From assembly GCA_029953675.1 (NCBI GenBank), contig JAMWBK010000006.1:1302001-1366000 (forward strand): 64,000 bases of DNA. The letters run 5' to 3'. The translations under genes and the position numbers were made by a program. Of the stretch, positions 45,723 to 56,290 are shown in pieces. Under the pieces are notes generated by a model. The model made no database searches. It was not told the DNA's origin and was given only the letters and a program-made list of their open reading frames with translations. Within the stretch, counting starts at the first letter, position 1. The number at the start of each line of letters is the position of its first letter. The stretch is from Rhodosorus marinus (Eukaryota; Rhodophyta; Stylonematophyceae; Stylonematales; Stylonemataceae).

Positions 45723-46920
45723 CTATCCTCCCAGAGCGGTGATGTCAGCATCGTCCAAACCCAACAGGTACAGAATGGAGTCCATGCTCGGTTGATCTAT
45801 CTTAGCCTTCACAGTCTGCTTGACGATCTCCTTCGCATTGAACCCGACACCGAGGCCTGCCTCTTCAAGCATCGGGATGTCATTCGCGCCGTCCCCAACA
45901 GCCAAGACTTGGTCAGGATGAACTTTGAGAAACGTACGCACGTTAATCAGAATATCCTTCTTTCTCTCAGCATCGACGATTTGACCCAAAACTTCACCAG
46001 TAAGTTTGCGGTCCTCGAATCCGAGAGTATTGCTGAACGAAGCGTCCATTTTCAGGGCGTCCCGCACGTGATCTGTCAAGAAAGTGAATCCTCCAGAGCA
46101 AACGCAGGTAGTGCATCCAAGATTGGACAAAACCCTGCGACGAAACCAAACGCATTCATTTAGCTTTCCAAATAACTTCGTGGCATTCTCCCTTGTCTGC
46201 TCACCTCATTAGTCGTTGTGCTCCGGCGGTGTATGGAACCTTCTGCTTCACGCTATCCAGCGCTTCAAGATCAACGCCTTTGAGCAAACGTACTCTCTGA
46301 AAAAGAGAATCTTCAAAGCGAATTTCGCCGTTCATGGCCCTCTGGGTGATCACAGCGCACTCCTCTCCTTTGCCGACATGCCGCGCAATGGTGTCAGCAG
46401 TCTCCATTTGGATCAGAGTTGAATCAAGATCGAACAAGGCAAGTCGCTTCATTCTTCGTTGCGCGGCATCCTTCTGCAGAACACAATCGACGCCATTGGT
46501 ATCAGAAAACTCTGCAAATGCCCGGCGGGTTGTTTCCTCGTCTTGAGGGTTGAAAGTCACGTTGATCTCAACAGATAGGGTGTCCGGTTTGTTGCTCAGA
46601 CGCCTCATGTTTCTCGTCTCAATTGAAAGCGATTTCAACAGCTCTGAAAAGTCCATCAGCAACCGTTCCTGGGTGTCCTGCCTGACACCCAGCTCAAGCA
46701 GCGTCACGGCATAGTCGACATCCTGTGACGAACTCCCCCTGGCTTGCAACCCAATATCCCGCAATGCGTATGCACCGTTTCCCTTCTCGTTGACATTCTC
46801 ACCTACCGAAGTGCAAGAAACTGGCCTCAAACCTGTTCTTCTTCCGAAGCCGGTTGTGCACACCGCAGAAGCATTGCATGGACTCAGACGAGCTGAACCA
46901 AAACCTGAGATAAATGCCAT
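45723..46920 (-). CDS. serB: Phosphoserine phosphatase with N-terminal ACT-like domain, organelle-targeted
   Basis: Two exons, 46920-46205 and 46134-45723, joined by a 70-bp GT-AG intron (GTGAGC...CGCAG) in phase 2, give 375 aa. Residues about 1-60 are rich in Ser, Arg and Thr with few acids, like a plastid or mitochondrial transit peptide. An ACT-like region follows (YAVTLLELGVRQDTQERLL, VEINVTF). The HAD core has DLDSTLI (nucleophile and acid/base Asp), the Ser of CSGGFT, the conserved Lys region around EVLGQI, and GDGANDIPML (Mg-binding Asp). The enzyme hydrolyses phosphoserine to serine in the phosphorylated serine pathway. The ACT-SerB arrangement is like bacterial SerB; most animal and plant enzymes lack the ACT part. 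Confidence 0.92.
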
Positions 46921-47097
46921 CCTTTTCACAAGCAGAAAACAAAAAGACAGAGGCGCGTCGATCCTTTCTGAAACTTCACTAGCGATCTACGCCGAAGTAT
47001 ACACCTCGTCCCTCTACGCAGGAAGTCCCCCTGCTCGAAGCCTCGGAATCTCAGCGACGATCTCTGTCCCCAACCGATTGTGACAGGTACGGGGGAC

Positions 47098-47103
47098 TAT
47101 ATA
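47098..47103 (-). promoter_or_regulatory. Possible TATA box of the SerB gene
   Basis: TATATA on the minus strand, about 178 bp upstream of the ATG at 46920; weaker and further away than the other TATA boxes here. Confidence 0.35.
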
Positions 47104-47848
47104 CCAGCCAGGCCGATTCCTGTTGAAGCAATGATTTAGGCCGCGGTGATTGATGCAAGGACTGACTACGTCAACCTTTCAAACGGGGCTTCACGGACAA
47201 CCTCTCAAACTGGACGATGCTCCCGCGCGGGGAGCGTGGTCAGCGTCTTAAAAACCTCTGAACCGAGAAGGGTAAAGCTTTCCTCTAGTGCTTTTACTCG
47301 CAGGCGAGGTGTTCGTTACCGCGTTACAAATATCATGTTCAACTTGAGAACAATCAGTGATCAGCCCTCTATTGGCCACTCAATCTCCACCATCCTCTTC
47401 GCTTCTAATCCGCTCAACCTCTAATCGTCGACGCCACTCTAAAGTCCTAACCAATAATACCTCCCTCATCAAATAACCCTCAAATTCTATACTATTAAAA
47501 TTAATATTCATTATACGAAAATATCCAGACTCGTTGAACCGAATACAAACCCCCTAGATACTTTTTGTAAATTTCCTGTTGCTGGCCGTGGATTGACATT
47601 TTGCTATTTGAAGATGGAGATAGCAATGAGGTGAAGATCCGAGGATGATGCTTTCTGGTCAGGGGTTTTGAAAAGGGTGAGATACAGAGTGTCTTACTAG
47701 TTCTGGTTAATGTGAATAGATTGAATACGCTAATACTTGCGTGAAGAAGTACCTGCCTGCTCTTGTTTTTTTTTCTGGTAGCCTTTGTTGTGTGTGACAA
47801 GTTTGGCAAACTAAGGGCTGGGCTGGAGGGGGTTTGGAGGGGAGAGAG
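47104..47848. other. Shared upstream region of serB (-) and cpn10 (+)
   Basis: Divergent promoter region. The last 100 bases before 47849 are G/T-rich. No gene seen. Confidence 0.5.
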
Positions 47849-48337
47849 ATGGAGGCGTTTGTTTCTACTGTTGGCATTGGGAATGGGAGGGATACGAGTA
47901 GGTTGAGATGTCGTCGACGTGGAGTGGTTGCGATGGCGAAACCTGTGGCTGAGTTTGATAAGGTTTGGTTGAAACTGGAGAGTGGTCCGGATCAAACTTC
48001 GAGTGGGTTGTTGTTGAAGACGGACGAAGAGATTAAGCAGAACATTGGGATGGTATGAAAAAAAAACCTCCATTTTTTTCAATTTTGGCAAGTCCAGTGT
48101 ATGTGGCCGACTAATTTCTTTCTCGTTCGCTTTTGGATTCGCCGCTTTTCCATGTAGGTTGTCTCTGTGGGGCCTGGTGACCAACTCGACGACGGGAGCT
48201 ACGAATCCCACTCAATCGTGGAAGGTAGTAAGGTGATCTTCAATGAACATTCTGGTAGAGAGATCTCGCTTGATGGCGTGGACTATGTTGTGTGCAAGGT
48301 TAAGGACGTAGTTGCAACTTTCTCTGAGATTGAATAA
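47849..48337 (+). CDS. Co-chaperonin GroES/Cpn10, probably plastid-targeted
   Basis: Two exons, 47849-48052 and 48158-48337, joined by a GT-AG intron (GTATGA...TGTAG) in phase 0, give 127 aa. Residues 1-28 are basic and Ser/Arg-rich (RLRCRRRGVV), typical of a transit peptide. The Cpn10 fold is clear: mobile loop SSGLLLK, then VVSVGPGDQLDDG at the exon 2 start, KVIFNEHSGREI, SLDGVDYVVC and a final acidic stretch. It has one Cpn10 unit, not the double-domain Cpn20 of plant plastids. It caps a GroEL-type chaperonin during protein folding. Plastid versus mitochondrial targeting is not certain. Confidence 0.92.
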
Positions 48338-49043
48338 AAACGCGAACGGACCGATTCGCTTTTGGAACTGTTGCGCCGGCGCCACTGCGATGGCCCAGTC
48401 ACATAACAAAAGTGTGCAACTGGAAGGCATAAACTGTTGAAGCCTAGTCCCCATTTTTCAGGGTTTTCTTGCCAACGGCATTTCCACGCTGTTCTTCCGA
48501 CTGCGTGAAGAGGACGAGCGCACCTTTTTCGGCAGACAACCCATTGCGCCACATTTTCTCTTCCGTTCAACCACAGAAAAGGAAGAGGTATGGCGCCGCT
48601 CAGGTGGTACTGAAATTTTGGGGTGGAGAGTACACTACAGCCGGGAGAGCAGCCGAGTAACAACCAGGCATTTTCACAACCCATGCGTTACACACTAAAT
48701 TTAACCTATTCCTGTAAGCATTACTTAATAAGCAAGAACAAACTAGTGAAACAGACGGCCACTATCCCAGCTCATTGGCACTGCCTTACCACCCGCAACT
48801 AATCAAGTTTCAATTGACACATATGGGAAGTCGCACCCTACACAAACGCCAAAGCTCTTATCCATCCCGAACCAGATGAGCGTAAGCCCCCACTTTGCCT
48901 CTGCCTACGTATCGATTGCGGCCCTCTGTGAGTACCGACCCTGTGTACAGAAGAACATAGGGCACCGAAACAAGTGTAGGCAGCAATGGTCGAACAACAA
49001 CTCTCGTACTCCCCAACGCCTCTTTTCCCAAACATAAAACGTC
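48338..49043. other. Region between Cpn10 and the unknown membrane-protein gene
   Basis: Holds the 3' UTRs of two convergent genes and one unconfirmed candidate coding unit at 48390-48698. Confidence 0.5.
48390..48698 (+). CDS. Candidate small spliced ORF, unrecognised
   Basis: An open frame from 48462 to a stop at 48696-48698 is preceded by a good pyrimidine-rich acceptor (CCCCATTTTTCAG). It contains TLFFRLREEDERTFFGRQP, HFLFRS and GGTEILGWRVHYSR and has a coding-like composition. An ATG at 48390 could join it through a short intron (48414-48461) in phase 0. No family recognised. It could instead be 3' UTR of the Cpn10 gene. Confidence 0.25.
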
Positions 49044-49673
49044 TCATAGATATCCTCCTGTTACTGGCGCTGTGCTCGAACCCAGCGAGTTCAGAAGTGA
49101 CGTTGACAGCGATAGAATTAGAATAACTGCTACCCAAAATCGCCAATCCTTTTGGAGAACTCTCCACGGCGGGAGGTTCATGAAGCCCTTCTGCTGGCTC
49201 AGTTGCTGGCGGATGGTGGACGGACGGGAGACCTTCTTCTTGCTGTTCTCAATAGCCTTTTTCTGTGGACGTAGAACATGGAAACACGAACATTAGATAA
49301 ATTCAACGCCGTAGCGCTCAGGTTGGCCTTCTAAGCGAGCTCCGCCGCATCAAAAGTTTCGCTTGCTTTTTGATCTGGTCACCTCACGCATCGCCTTGTC
49401 TCTCTGGTAGCGGCTGCTGGTTTTCAGAGGTTCTCTCAGAGTCTCATCCAAGGGCGCAGGAGCTGGGTTCGACCCCGTCTCCTTGAATCTTGCCCACTCA
49501 GCGTTCCAGTCGCGACCCGACTCAGGAATGTCGTGAATATCCTTACCCTTCTCATCCCCGCCATCCGCCGCCGCAATCACCACAACCTTCTTCCTACAAG
49601 CCGAAAACCCGCGCCCAACTCCTCCAACCTTGTGAGCCTGAAGCCCAACAAATGCCAAACACAAATCTGCCAT
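49044..49673 (-). CDS. Unknown one-TM protein with plastid-type N-terminus
   Basis: Two exons, 49673-49383 and 49262-49044, with a 120-bp GT-AG intron (GTGACC...CACAG) in phase 0, give 169 aa. Residues 1-36 resemble a transit peptide (FSACRKKVVVIAAA, with a plausible V-x-A cleavage site). The middle is polar, with WNAEWARFKETG and a Lys-rich block (KKAIENSKKKVSRPSTIRQ). Near the C-terminus there is one hydrophobic segment, WVAVILILSLSTSLLNSLG, so a membrane-anchored plastid (envelope or thylakoid) protein is plausible. No family recognised. The joined frame and composition make it a real gene with good likelihood. Its leader is strongly G/T-rich, like its neighbours. Confidence 0.72.
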
Positions 49674-51214
49674 TCTTCCCCACCAAACAAAAGAAAAAAA
49701 GACGCCCTCCCCAACCCCTTCACTTAAAAAAAAGCAAGGTTCTTCAATCCCGAATCCACCCCCACACCCACTCTTTTCCTTCTCAAACCGCCTTTTACCG
49801 CCTCTGTCCTACGCCCTGTGCTATACACCAAGCATCCACAAGGGAGACAAATAAACATCCAATCCTACCCAACTACTTCACCGACCGCCTTCCTCATGAA
49901 CACCATACCAACGATTCCGCACCCATTCCCGCCATCCCCAACCCGGCTCCTATTGCCATGATCTGCAGAGCCTAGCAAAACATTTCTAACTTAAGATTAA
50001 ATTTCTAAAACTAGAAATATATTCTAGATATAATTTAAATACATAAAATTAGAATACAATAAACTAAATCATGAGTTAGAGTGGTCGTTCGAGGACTTTA
50101 ATATAGACCCATGGTTCTCTCCTCCGATCCCCCCCCCCTTTGAAAATTTCAGTTCGGAATTGCAAAACTGAAATACTAAAACAAATAGCCGGTGGTGACT
50201 TTCTCACGAGGACGTGATTAAAAAAGGCCTTCATAAACAAAATACAAAACACCCCCTAATTTCAAAAAAACATATTATAAGATCTTTTGGATATTTTGTT
50301 TCTAGACATTTATTATTGTCCATTAAATGCTGGCTGTCTTGTGAAATATATATTAATATAAAAATACCCATTAAAACGTTTAGTGATCGCCACGCGTCAT
50401 TAAAGTTGTTGGACTGCGATGATTGAGCAGGGCCCTTTTTCTTGTTCTAATAGGTCGGATACCCCTGGGCTTTTCCTCCCTCCCCCCCCCCTTGCCTGAC
50501 TTTTGCAGTTGTACAAGAGAATGAAATTTCTTGAATTATCACCTATTATGTAAGAACTTTTCTTCACCGGGGAGGGGGGGGGTTAAATCGGGCTTCAAGA
50601 TTTTATCGGGGGGCTGGTGAGAGGGGAGTGTGCCGTGGGCGAGAAAGTGGTTGGAGAGGGGGAGGGAAAAGAACAGCTGGTGTGTCATGTTAGAGCCATG
50701 GGTTCGATGCGGCAGATAAATTACTCCCTGGAGTTTCCATCAACGCGAAAATAGGAAAGCTTAGTTAAGCTTGCGATTTGTCATTGCCAGACTTCCGACT
50801 CGCCTCCAGTCGATCGTGCAAACCTTGTTGATTCTTCCGATGACCTGTTCTACCCGGTTGATCCTTTGATGCTATTATTTTCGAAATGAGTGCAGCTCGT
50901 GGTTGCATCAGCTGCTATAGCCTACCCGTTCGGGGTGGAAGAAGCAATACCTGGAGTGGTACTGATTTGACCTCCCAGAAACATCCTGGCTGGCGGTGGA
51001 ATACCGAGCTACCTGAGTGTCAGCAACCCCACTGCGCTCAGCTTTCTGAGATGCTCGTAAATAGTTGAGAACTTTTTCGAGCGGCGGATACGCCGACAGC
51101 CAAACTCGTGAGATATTTTGTTTCCGTTGGACTACTTGCTGACTGTTGCGCTCAGAAATCTGAGTGCCGTGGGGTTTTGGCGTTCAGTAAAAACAGCCCC
51201 GATTATCGGTGCTT
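49674..51214. other. Intergenic, no gene seen
   Basis: 49674-49850 is C/A-rich on the plus strand, which is the G/T-rich leader of the minus-strand gene. 49980-50400 is AT-rich. Several C- and G-runs occur at 50125-50660. No gene supported. Confidence 0.5.
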
Positions 51215-51370
51215 GGTGTTCCGATTCAGTCCTTTGCTCAGGTCGAGCGATGCTGCTTTGTTGTTGAACCCGCGCCTTAGCCGTTTATTCTTAGTTTCGC
51301 GGTCTGCTCAGGGTCGCCTGCCTATGACTAGGGCAATCCATCCATCCATCCATCCATCCATCCATCCATG
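51215..51370 (+). mobile_element. Non-LTR tail fragment followed by an (ATCC)n microsatellite
   Basis: The frame reads PLLRSSDAALLLNPRLSRLF, related to the family tail (LWRSNAALLLDARHQRL), then CTCAGGGT, a known landmark of the family's 3' UTR. About 25 bp later (ATCC) is repeated more than eight times (51336-51370). The microsatellite may have grown from the element's simple-sequence tail. Confidence 0.55.
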
Positions 51371-51756
51371 GCTACGGAGTTGGGCCTTACGGATCGGGAG
51401 CGTCTTCTTCTGCATGTTTGGTCAACCCGCTTGCTGCGTTCCGGGTGGCTAGCGCAATACATTTACCATCCAATGACGCAGCAGTGCGGGAGCGCGATTA
51501 GGAAAGCCCCAGAGCATGTGGGAAACAAAAAAAGAAGACGATCTTGTTCCGCCAATATCAGATATATGCGGTTGCCCGTTTCTTATTTACACTTTGTAAT
51601 CATCAAACTACATTACACAGATCTCCCCCCTCCCTTCCATGAAAGGCTCACTGAAGTCATCAGAGGAGGATTCGAACCGAGTTGCGAAAAAGCCTTCGCG
51701 ATGTGAACCCAAAACAAAAAGGCAACACTTCCTTCCTTCTGGTTCCATTGATTCGT

Positions 51757-54700
51757 CTAGTCAAGACCAAAGGGGTTGCCCTCATCGTCGCCCCGCCTGC
51801 TTCTGTTCTCACGCCCTTCCCGCTTCTGCTTGGGCTTCTTTCTTTTATCTGCAACCAGGTGTGAGCTGTTCTTTGGTCCAGCCATCCCCTGGATGGCCTT
51901 CCCCAGACGTTGAGAACGGATGAGCGCGAACCTTTCGGGTTCGAAAAATTTGTCGATGCGAGTTTGCACGTGTTCAGGAGACCGCTCGCGCCTCTCCAAC
52001 TCCTTTTCCAGGGGATTGAGAAGTTCATCAGCCTTTTCCTGCTTCCATCCAAATTTCTCCCAGCAAAACCGCCTTAACATTTCAAAGTCAGGTTTGGTCC
52101 AGGTGAACTTCGCCTTTAAGCGATCGCACTCAGGCACCTCGTACGCCTCGACAACTTGAGCGTTTGGAAATCCTTCCCGTATCTCCCAATTCCTCCTTAT
52201 ATTCCGGTGCTTCCAGCAGAATTCCCTCCGAATGGCTTCCGACTGTTCCAGCGTCGCAAGTTCCTCTTCAGAAGGTTCCTCGTCCAGAAGAGTGATTTTC
52301 TTATCCACCCACTCGCGAAACTCTTCTAGTCCGTTCGGCCCGGGAAATGCTTCAAGAATCTCTGCCGCATTAACAATGCCAACTCCACGTACTCCGTCGG
52401 TATAGTCGCTACCCAGAAGCAGGGCCAGCCTAATCAGTTTTGATCGTGTCATTCCCATTTCCTCCTCTACTTGCTTCATCTCATAACCCTCTACGTATTT
52501 GTTCTTGTTAAACATATTTCTGTACACATTCAACGCGCCAAAGAGAAACGCGTCAGAATCTTCGGTCACCACGCCATCCACAAGCCCCACTTCGTTCAGC
52601 CACGCGCACTGCGCTTCCGCCTCGTAAGGAGCCTCAATGTAGGGGATCCCGAACAGACGAAGCATGTCCCGAGTTTCAGCATACATTTCATCCGAAACTA
52701 GATGCGAAGCTGCTCTACGAGCTCGCACTTCTCGCTGCAAAGCTTCCCCTTCCTGGTTGACGCGCAGACGCATTGCCTTGATCTGCTCTTCGTTGCCGTC
52801 ATCAGCTAAATCAGCCCATTCGGATGCTGAGAGCGCGGCCTCTGCGAGTGCAACAGTGTCATCCAGAGGCGAAGAGAAATCCGGGCTTCGAGATTCAATT
52901 ATCGGCCTGATTTCATCCTCCTCTCCCGTATCAGGCAAAGGGTCACCGTCTCTGGGCTCCCTCTTCTCATCCTGGGCGCCGGCCGCTAACCCACCGTTCA
53001 CAGGGCCCTCCGCGCTTGAAGGACCGTCCCTCCCCGCGGAAGCATTCGGCGGTATCGCTTCGCCTTTCCGTATCTTCCCTAAGTCCGCGTTCCCCTTCGA
53101 GTCCTCGTGTGGCCTAGAGCTAAGATTTCCAGGAGTACCTTCCGATTCCAGCTCACCAGCGATTCGCTCCTCCGTCAAAGATGGTTTCGCTGAATCCCCC
53201 GGTGCTTTTCCATCATCTGCAGCCAACTCGGACGGTCCGTCATACTTGTCTAGTTCACGCGGACCAGGAGATATTCGTTCTGTTTGAAGAGTAGCTAGGA
53301 TAGCCTCCTGAACCCCGTACTCGGCAGAATCAATCAGCAGAGGATCAGCCTCTCTGGAGATCAATGTCCCGTTCGATTCAACCTTGAATATGTCGTCGGA
53401 CTCGTAAACGCCTTGATCGCCTTTATCATTGCTCTGTCCTCGATCCTCTCGTTCGGATTTCGCAAGACCGCGAAGGAATCCTTCCAAAGCTCGCGCTGCC
53501 TTGGAGTGAAACTCATCACAGGGAACGTGTTGTCCCGAGGTCGTCACCGGCTCCGGCGAGGTCAACGTAATAATTTCACCATCGAGCCTCGGCCACCGCG
53601 ATTTCACTTCCACAGGCGACGCCAACGTAATGATTTCTTCATCTTCCTTTTGCTCCACAGATATGCCGTTCGGATCCTTCGGTTTCTCAGTCTCTACATC
53701 TACAACCTCCCATTCCATTTCATCCACAGACCCCGTACTCTTCTCTCCTTCTCTAGCAGCTCGCTGCACCTCTTCGTCAATGATAAATATCGGAAGAGCA
53801 GACTCTCGACCTGTGGCATTCTTTCTTAGCGCTGAAGTCGCCCATTGGATGCTCGCTTCAGCCTCTTGCCTAGCGCTCTGGTTACTTTTCTGTTCATCAG
53901 GAGAGGAGCTCAGGAGGACATCTTCGTCTGCCCGATCCTTCTTTCGAAAGACAAACGTTCTCTTCGAGTCCGATGCCACTCTTTTCTCCTCACCCTGCAT
54001 ACCAGATACTTTTCGACGAGTCTGTCGAATGTCTTGTAGTTGCTTCGTAGAGCGTAGGAAGTTGCTGATCTGCGCGCGAGAGAAGTCTTTAGGTGAGGAC
54101 TCCGCCACCTGAACTATCCGCTCACGGTGCGCTGCTCTCAGCTTCTGAGTGTCGTTTCTCCACGTGTCCACACGGAGTCGACCTGGGAGCTCTCTTAAGT
54201 CGTCATCATCGGACATATCCGCGTAGATAAGATCTGCATCAACGTCAGTAGACCTTGGTGATTCCTTCCCTGCTAGCGGGTTGCTTCCATCGTCAGCTTG
54301 GGATGACTTTTCCTGTTGACTTAAGTTGTTGGAGGCCTCAGGTTCGTCCAAACTCTCCCGAGCCCTCTTGCGAGAACTGCCGGCCTTTCCGGCGATTTCG
54401 ACGCGGTTATCCAGAGCTCGAGCTTGAAGTCTGTTGAGAACCATTCTCTCTGCGACGCGCTTCAGCTTTGCTGTCTGTTTCTCATGGAGCGATCGTCTTC
54501 TCTCGAGAGTTTTCCTCTTGAGCGGATGAGCTTGCCCATCGAATACGAACACTGGTCTAATGTAATGGTATAGGAGCTTACAACAGCGGCGGAAAAACCC
54601 CAACAGATGGGCGTTTCGGAGCATCATCCCCTCAGCATCACGCATCGCCCGGACGAACTGGGTGAGCCAAACAGACGCATCGACGGCCATGGTCTGCCCG

Positions 54701-54768
54701 CGGATGACTTCTAGGGGCAACTGCCTCCCCACTGGAGACAATAAATCCCACAAACCGTGGACACCCAT
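51757..54768 (-). CDS. XPG/RAD2-type structure-specific DNA repair endonuclease
   Basis: Intronless 1003-aa protein beginning MGVHGLWDLLSPVGR, the canonical XPG start; the in-frame codons upstream are not ATG. The N domain has catalytic Asp30 (AVDASVW) and VFVFDGQ. A long acidic spacer follows (about residues 110-700), rich in Asp, Glu and Ser, as in XPG but unlike short FEN1. The I domain has EAPYEAEAQCAWLN, TEDSDAFLFG and GSDYTDGVRGVG, with all metal-binding acids in place. A PIP box QTRIDKFF for PCNA binding and a basic nuclear signal (KKPKQKREGRENRSRRG) lie at the C-terminus. Role: 3' incision in nucleotide-excision repair and related flap cutting, in the nucleus. Confidence 0.95.
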   Translation of the reverse strand: MGVHGLWDLLSPVGRQLPLEVIRGQTMAVDASVWLTQFVRAMRDAEGMMLRNAHLLGFFRRCCKLLYHYIRPVFVFDGQAHPLKRKTLERRRSLHEKQTAKLKRVAERMVLNRLQARALDNRVEIAGKAGSSRKRARESLDEPEASNNLSQQEKSSQADDGSNPLAGKESPRSTDVDADLIYADMSDDDDLRELPGRLRVDTWRNDTQKLRAAHRERIVQVAESSPKDFSRAQISNFLRSTKQLQDIRQTRRKVSGMQGEEKRVASDSKRTFVFRKKDRADEDVLLSSSPDEQKSNQSARQEAEASIQWATSALRKNATGRESALPIFIIDEEVQRAAREGEKSTGSVDEMEWEVVDVETEKPKDPNGISVEQKEDEEIITLASPVEVKSRWPRLDGEIITLTSPEPVTTSGQHVPCDEFHSKAARALEGFLRGLAKSEREDRGQSNDKGDQGVYESDDIFKVESNGTLISREADPLLIDSAEYGVQEAILATLQTERISPGPRELDKYDGPSELAADDGKAPGDSAKPSLTEERIAGELESEGTPGNLSSRPHEDSKGNADLGKIRKGEAIPPNASAGRDGPSSAEGPVNGGLAAGAQDEKREPRDGDPLPDTGEEDEIRPIIESRSPDFSSPLDDTVALAEAALSASEWADLADDGNEEQIKAMRLRVNQEGEALQREVRARRAASHLVSDEMYAETRDMLRLFGIPYIEAPYEAEAQCAWLNEVGLVDGVVTEDSDAFLFGALNVYRNMFNKNKYVEGYEMKQVEEEMGMTRSKLIRLALLLGSDYTDGVRGVGIVNAAEILEAFPGPNGLEEFREWVDKKITLLDEEPSEEELATLEQSEAIRREFCWKHRNIRRNWEIREGFPNAQVVEAYEVPECDRLKAKFTWTKPDFEMLRRFCWEKFGWKQEKADELLNPLEKELERRERSPEHVQTRIDKFFEPERFALIRSQRLGKAIQGMAGPKNSSHLVADKRKKPKQKREGRENRSRRGDDEGNPFGLD

Positions 54769-54851
54769 GTTGAATTCGCACCAAGAAAAAGAACACCTTC
54801 TTTCAGGAGGCCATCTCTTCAAGAGTTCTCACCCAACACGTTGTTCCCTCG

Positions 54852-54858
54852 TTTTATA
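54852..54858 (-). promoter_or_regulatory. TATA box of the XPG-like gene
   Basis: TATAAAA on the minus strand, 84 bp upstream of the ATG at 54768, in line with the spacing seen at 33052 and 42104. Confidence 0.55.
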
Positions 54859-56290
54859 ATATACAGAAATCGAAGAACCCCAGATCACGTCATTGGACGT
54901 GCGTCCTTGTCGAGCTCCAAGGCTCCCCAAAAGCACTTACTAAAGCCTATTCAAGTTTCCATCGCCATCTATCTTTACACACACCCTCATCCATACCCTT
55001 CTCCCGTTGACAAAAGCTCCATCTCCTATCGCCTGAGCTACGATGAAGGTGCTCAGGTTTGCCGTAGGCATGCCAAGCTTCCAGTATCTGAGTAGTAGCT
55101 CAACGAAAAAGCAGAGGGTTCTGTGCTAAATTTTTTTTTTTCACCCTGAGTTTCGCCACTGCCCGTTGAGCCGGCTCACCTGGGAGGTTGGAAGTTCGGC
55201 TAGCAGGTTTCCCACACGATCGAACGGGAATAATTTAGGGCTTTCGTTTTCTTCCTTTAGCATTCGTCTATCAATACCGATGCCCAGCATCCATGATGCA
55301 CATCGGCGATGTTATCTCAACGACGTGCCATATGGGCAAGATGGAAGCTGTCTGAAGCGTCCTGTGCGAGTGGGTGGTTTTCTCCCGCCAAAGCTGAACA
55401 ACTAGCAGCATTGGCTTTTGTCTGCTAGCAAAGGCCACCCGTTCACGCAGGTATGAGATTGTGCGTTGTAGGCCGACCAGCCAAAGAACATGTGCCTTTC
55501 CCGCTCTCTACCCAATTCCTTCCTCTTGCTCCTGACGGCGGCCCGCTAGGACGCTTGTCTCTGTCGGAATGCTCTCATGCCTAGTTCGTCCTTGCGTAGG
55601 ATTCAGGGGGTGGACCTTGCCAGCATGAAGCGTTTTAGACTGTGTTGCCGCCTCCGGGATCCCTGGGTGGCCTTCTCTATGCCACAGGGAACGTTTGGAG
55701 TGACATTACCGTGGCAGGAGGTTCTGTTGGCCAATAGTGGGACTCATTATTCTCCATTACTTTGCCTTTTCTCGGATGCTTTAGGTCCACGTCTCTAAAT
55801 CTACAGTCGCTCTGTCGATCAGATCGTACCGCAAGTGACTTTTCAGGTTGGAAATCAAGACCGCGTACATTGTCGGCTGCTAACCATCAGGTTTGAGTTG
55901 AACAGTTTACTGATATCCTGTGAAGGATGTTTCAGACGCAGCAATTGTCCGCAAACAGTTGTTTCATATAGGCCTGCTCGCGAAGCACGCCTCTCATAAA
56001 GCAAGCATTCAGTCTGTTCCGTTGTGTTTAAGGTTGGTTGCCAAGGGAGCTAATGATGATCAACACCTGGACAACAGCTGAATGACAAGGAAAGGCCGAT
56101 AACGCTTTTCCATCGCTTTTACTCATAGAATTGGTGTTCTAGTAGTCCTCCTAGCTACACGATTATGGAATATATAAATCAACATCGATCACTCTTCAGG
56201 CGTTGGAACGACACGCGAACAATGATCGTAAACGTGCAGTAGATCTCGCATGACATTCAGTTGCAATCAACTGGACTCGAATTTTGCTTC
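54859..56290. other. Intergenic, no gene seen
   Basis: No supported gene. A stretch near 55975 (GGCCTGCTCGCG) resembles 11166-11177 beside the copia remnants, which may mark a further element scrap. Confidence 0.5.

Noticed and set aside
45375-46163. 262-codon plus-strand open frame
   Set aside because: It is antisense to the second exon of serB, has no ATG start and no motif; a shadow of the real gene.
47501-48211. 236-codon minus-strand open frame opposite Cpn10
   Set aside because: It runs through the Cpn10 intron and both flanks, is rich in Ser/Pro/Thr as expected for the complement of G/T-rich DNA, and has no motif.
51660-51680. Possible tRNA T-arm on the minus strand near the XPG gene 3' end
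   Set aside because: The flanking bases do not pair into a T stem and no anticodon arm is present.
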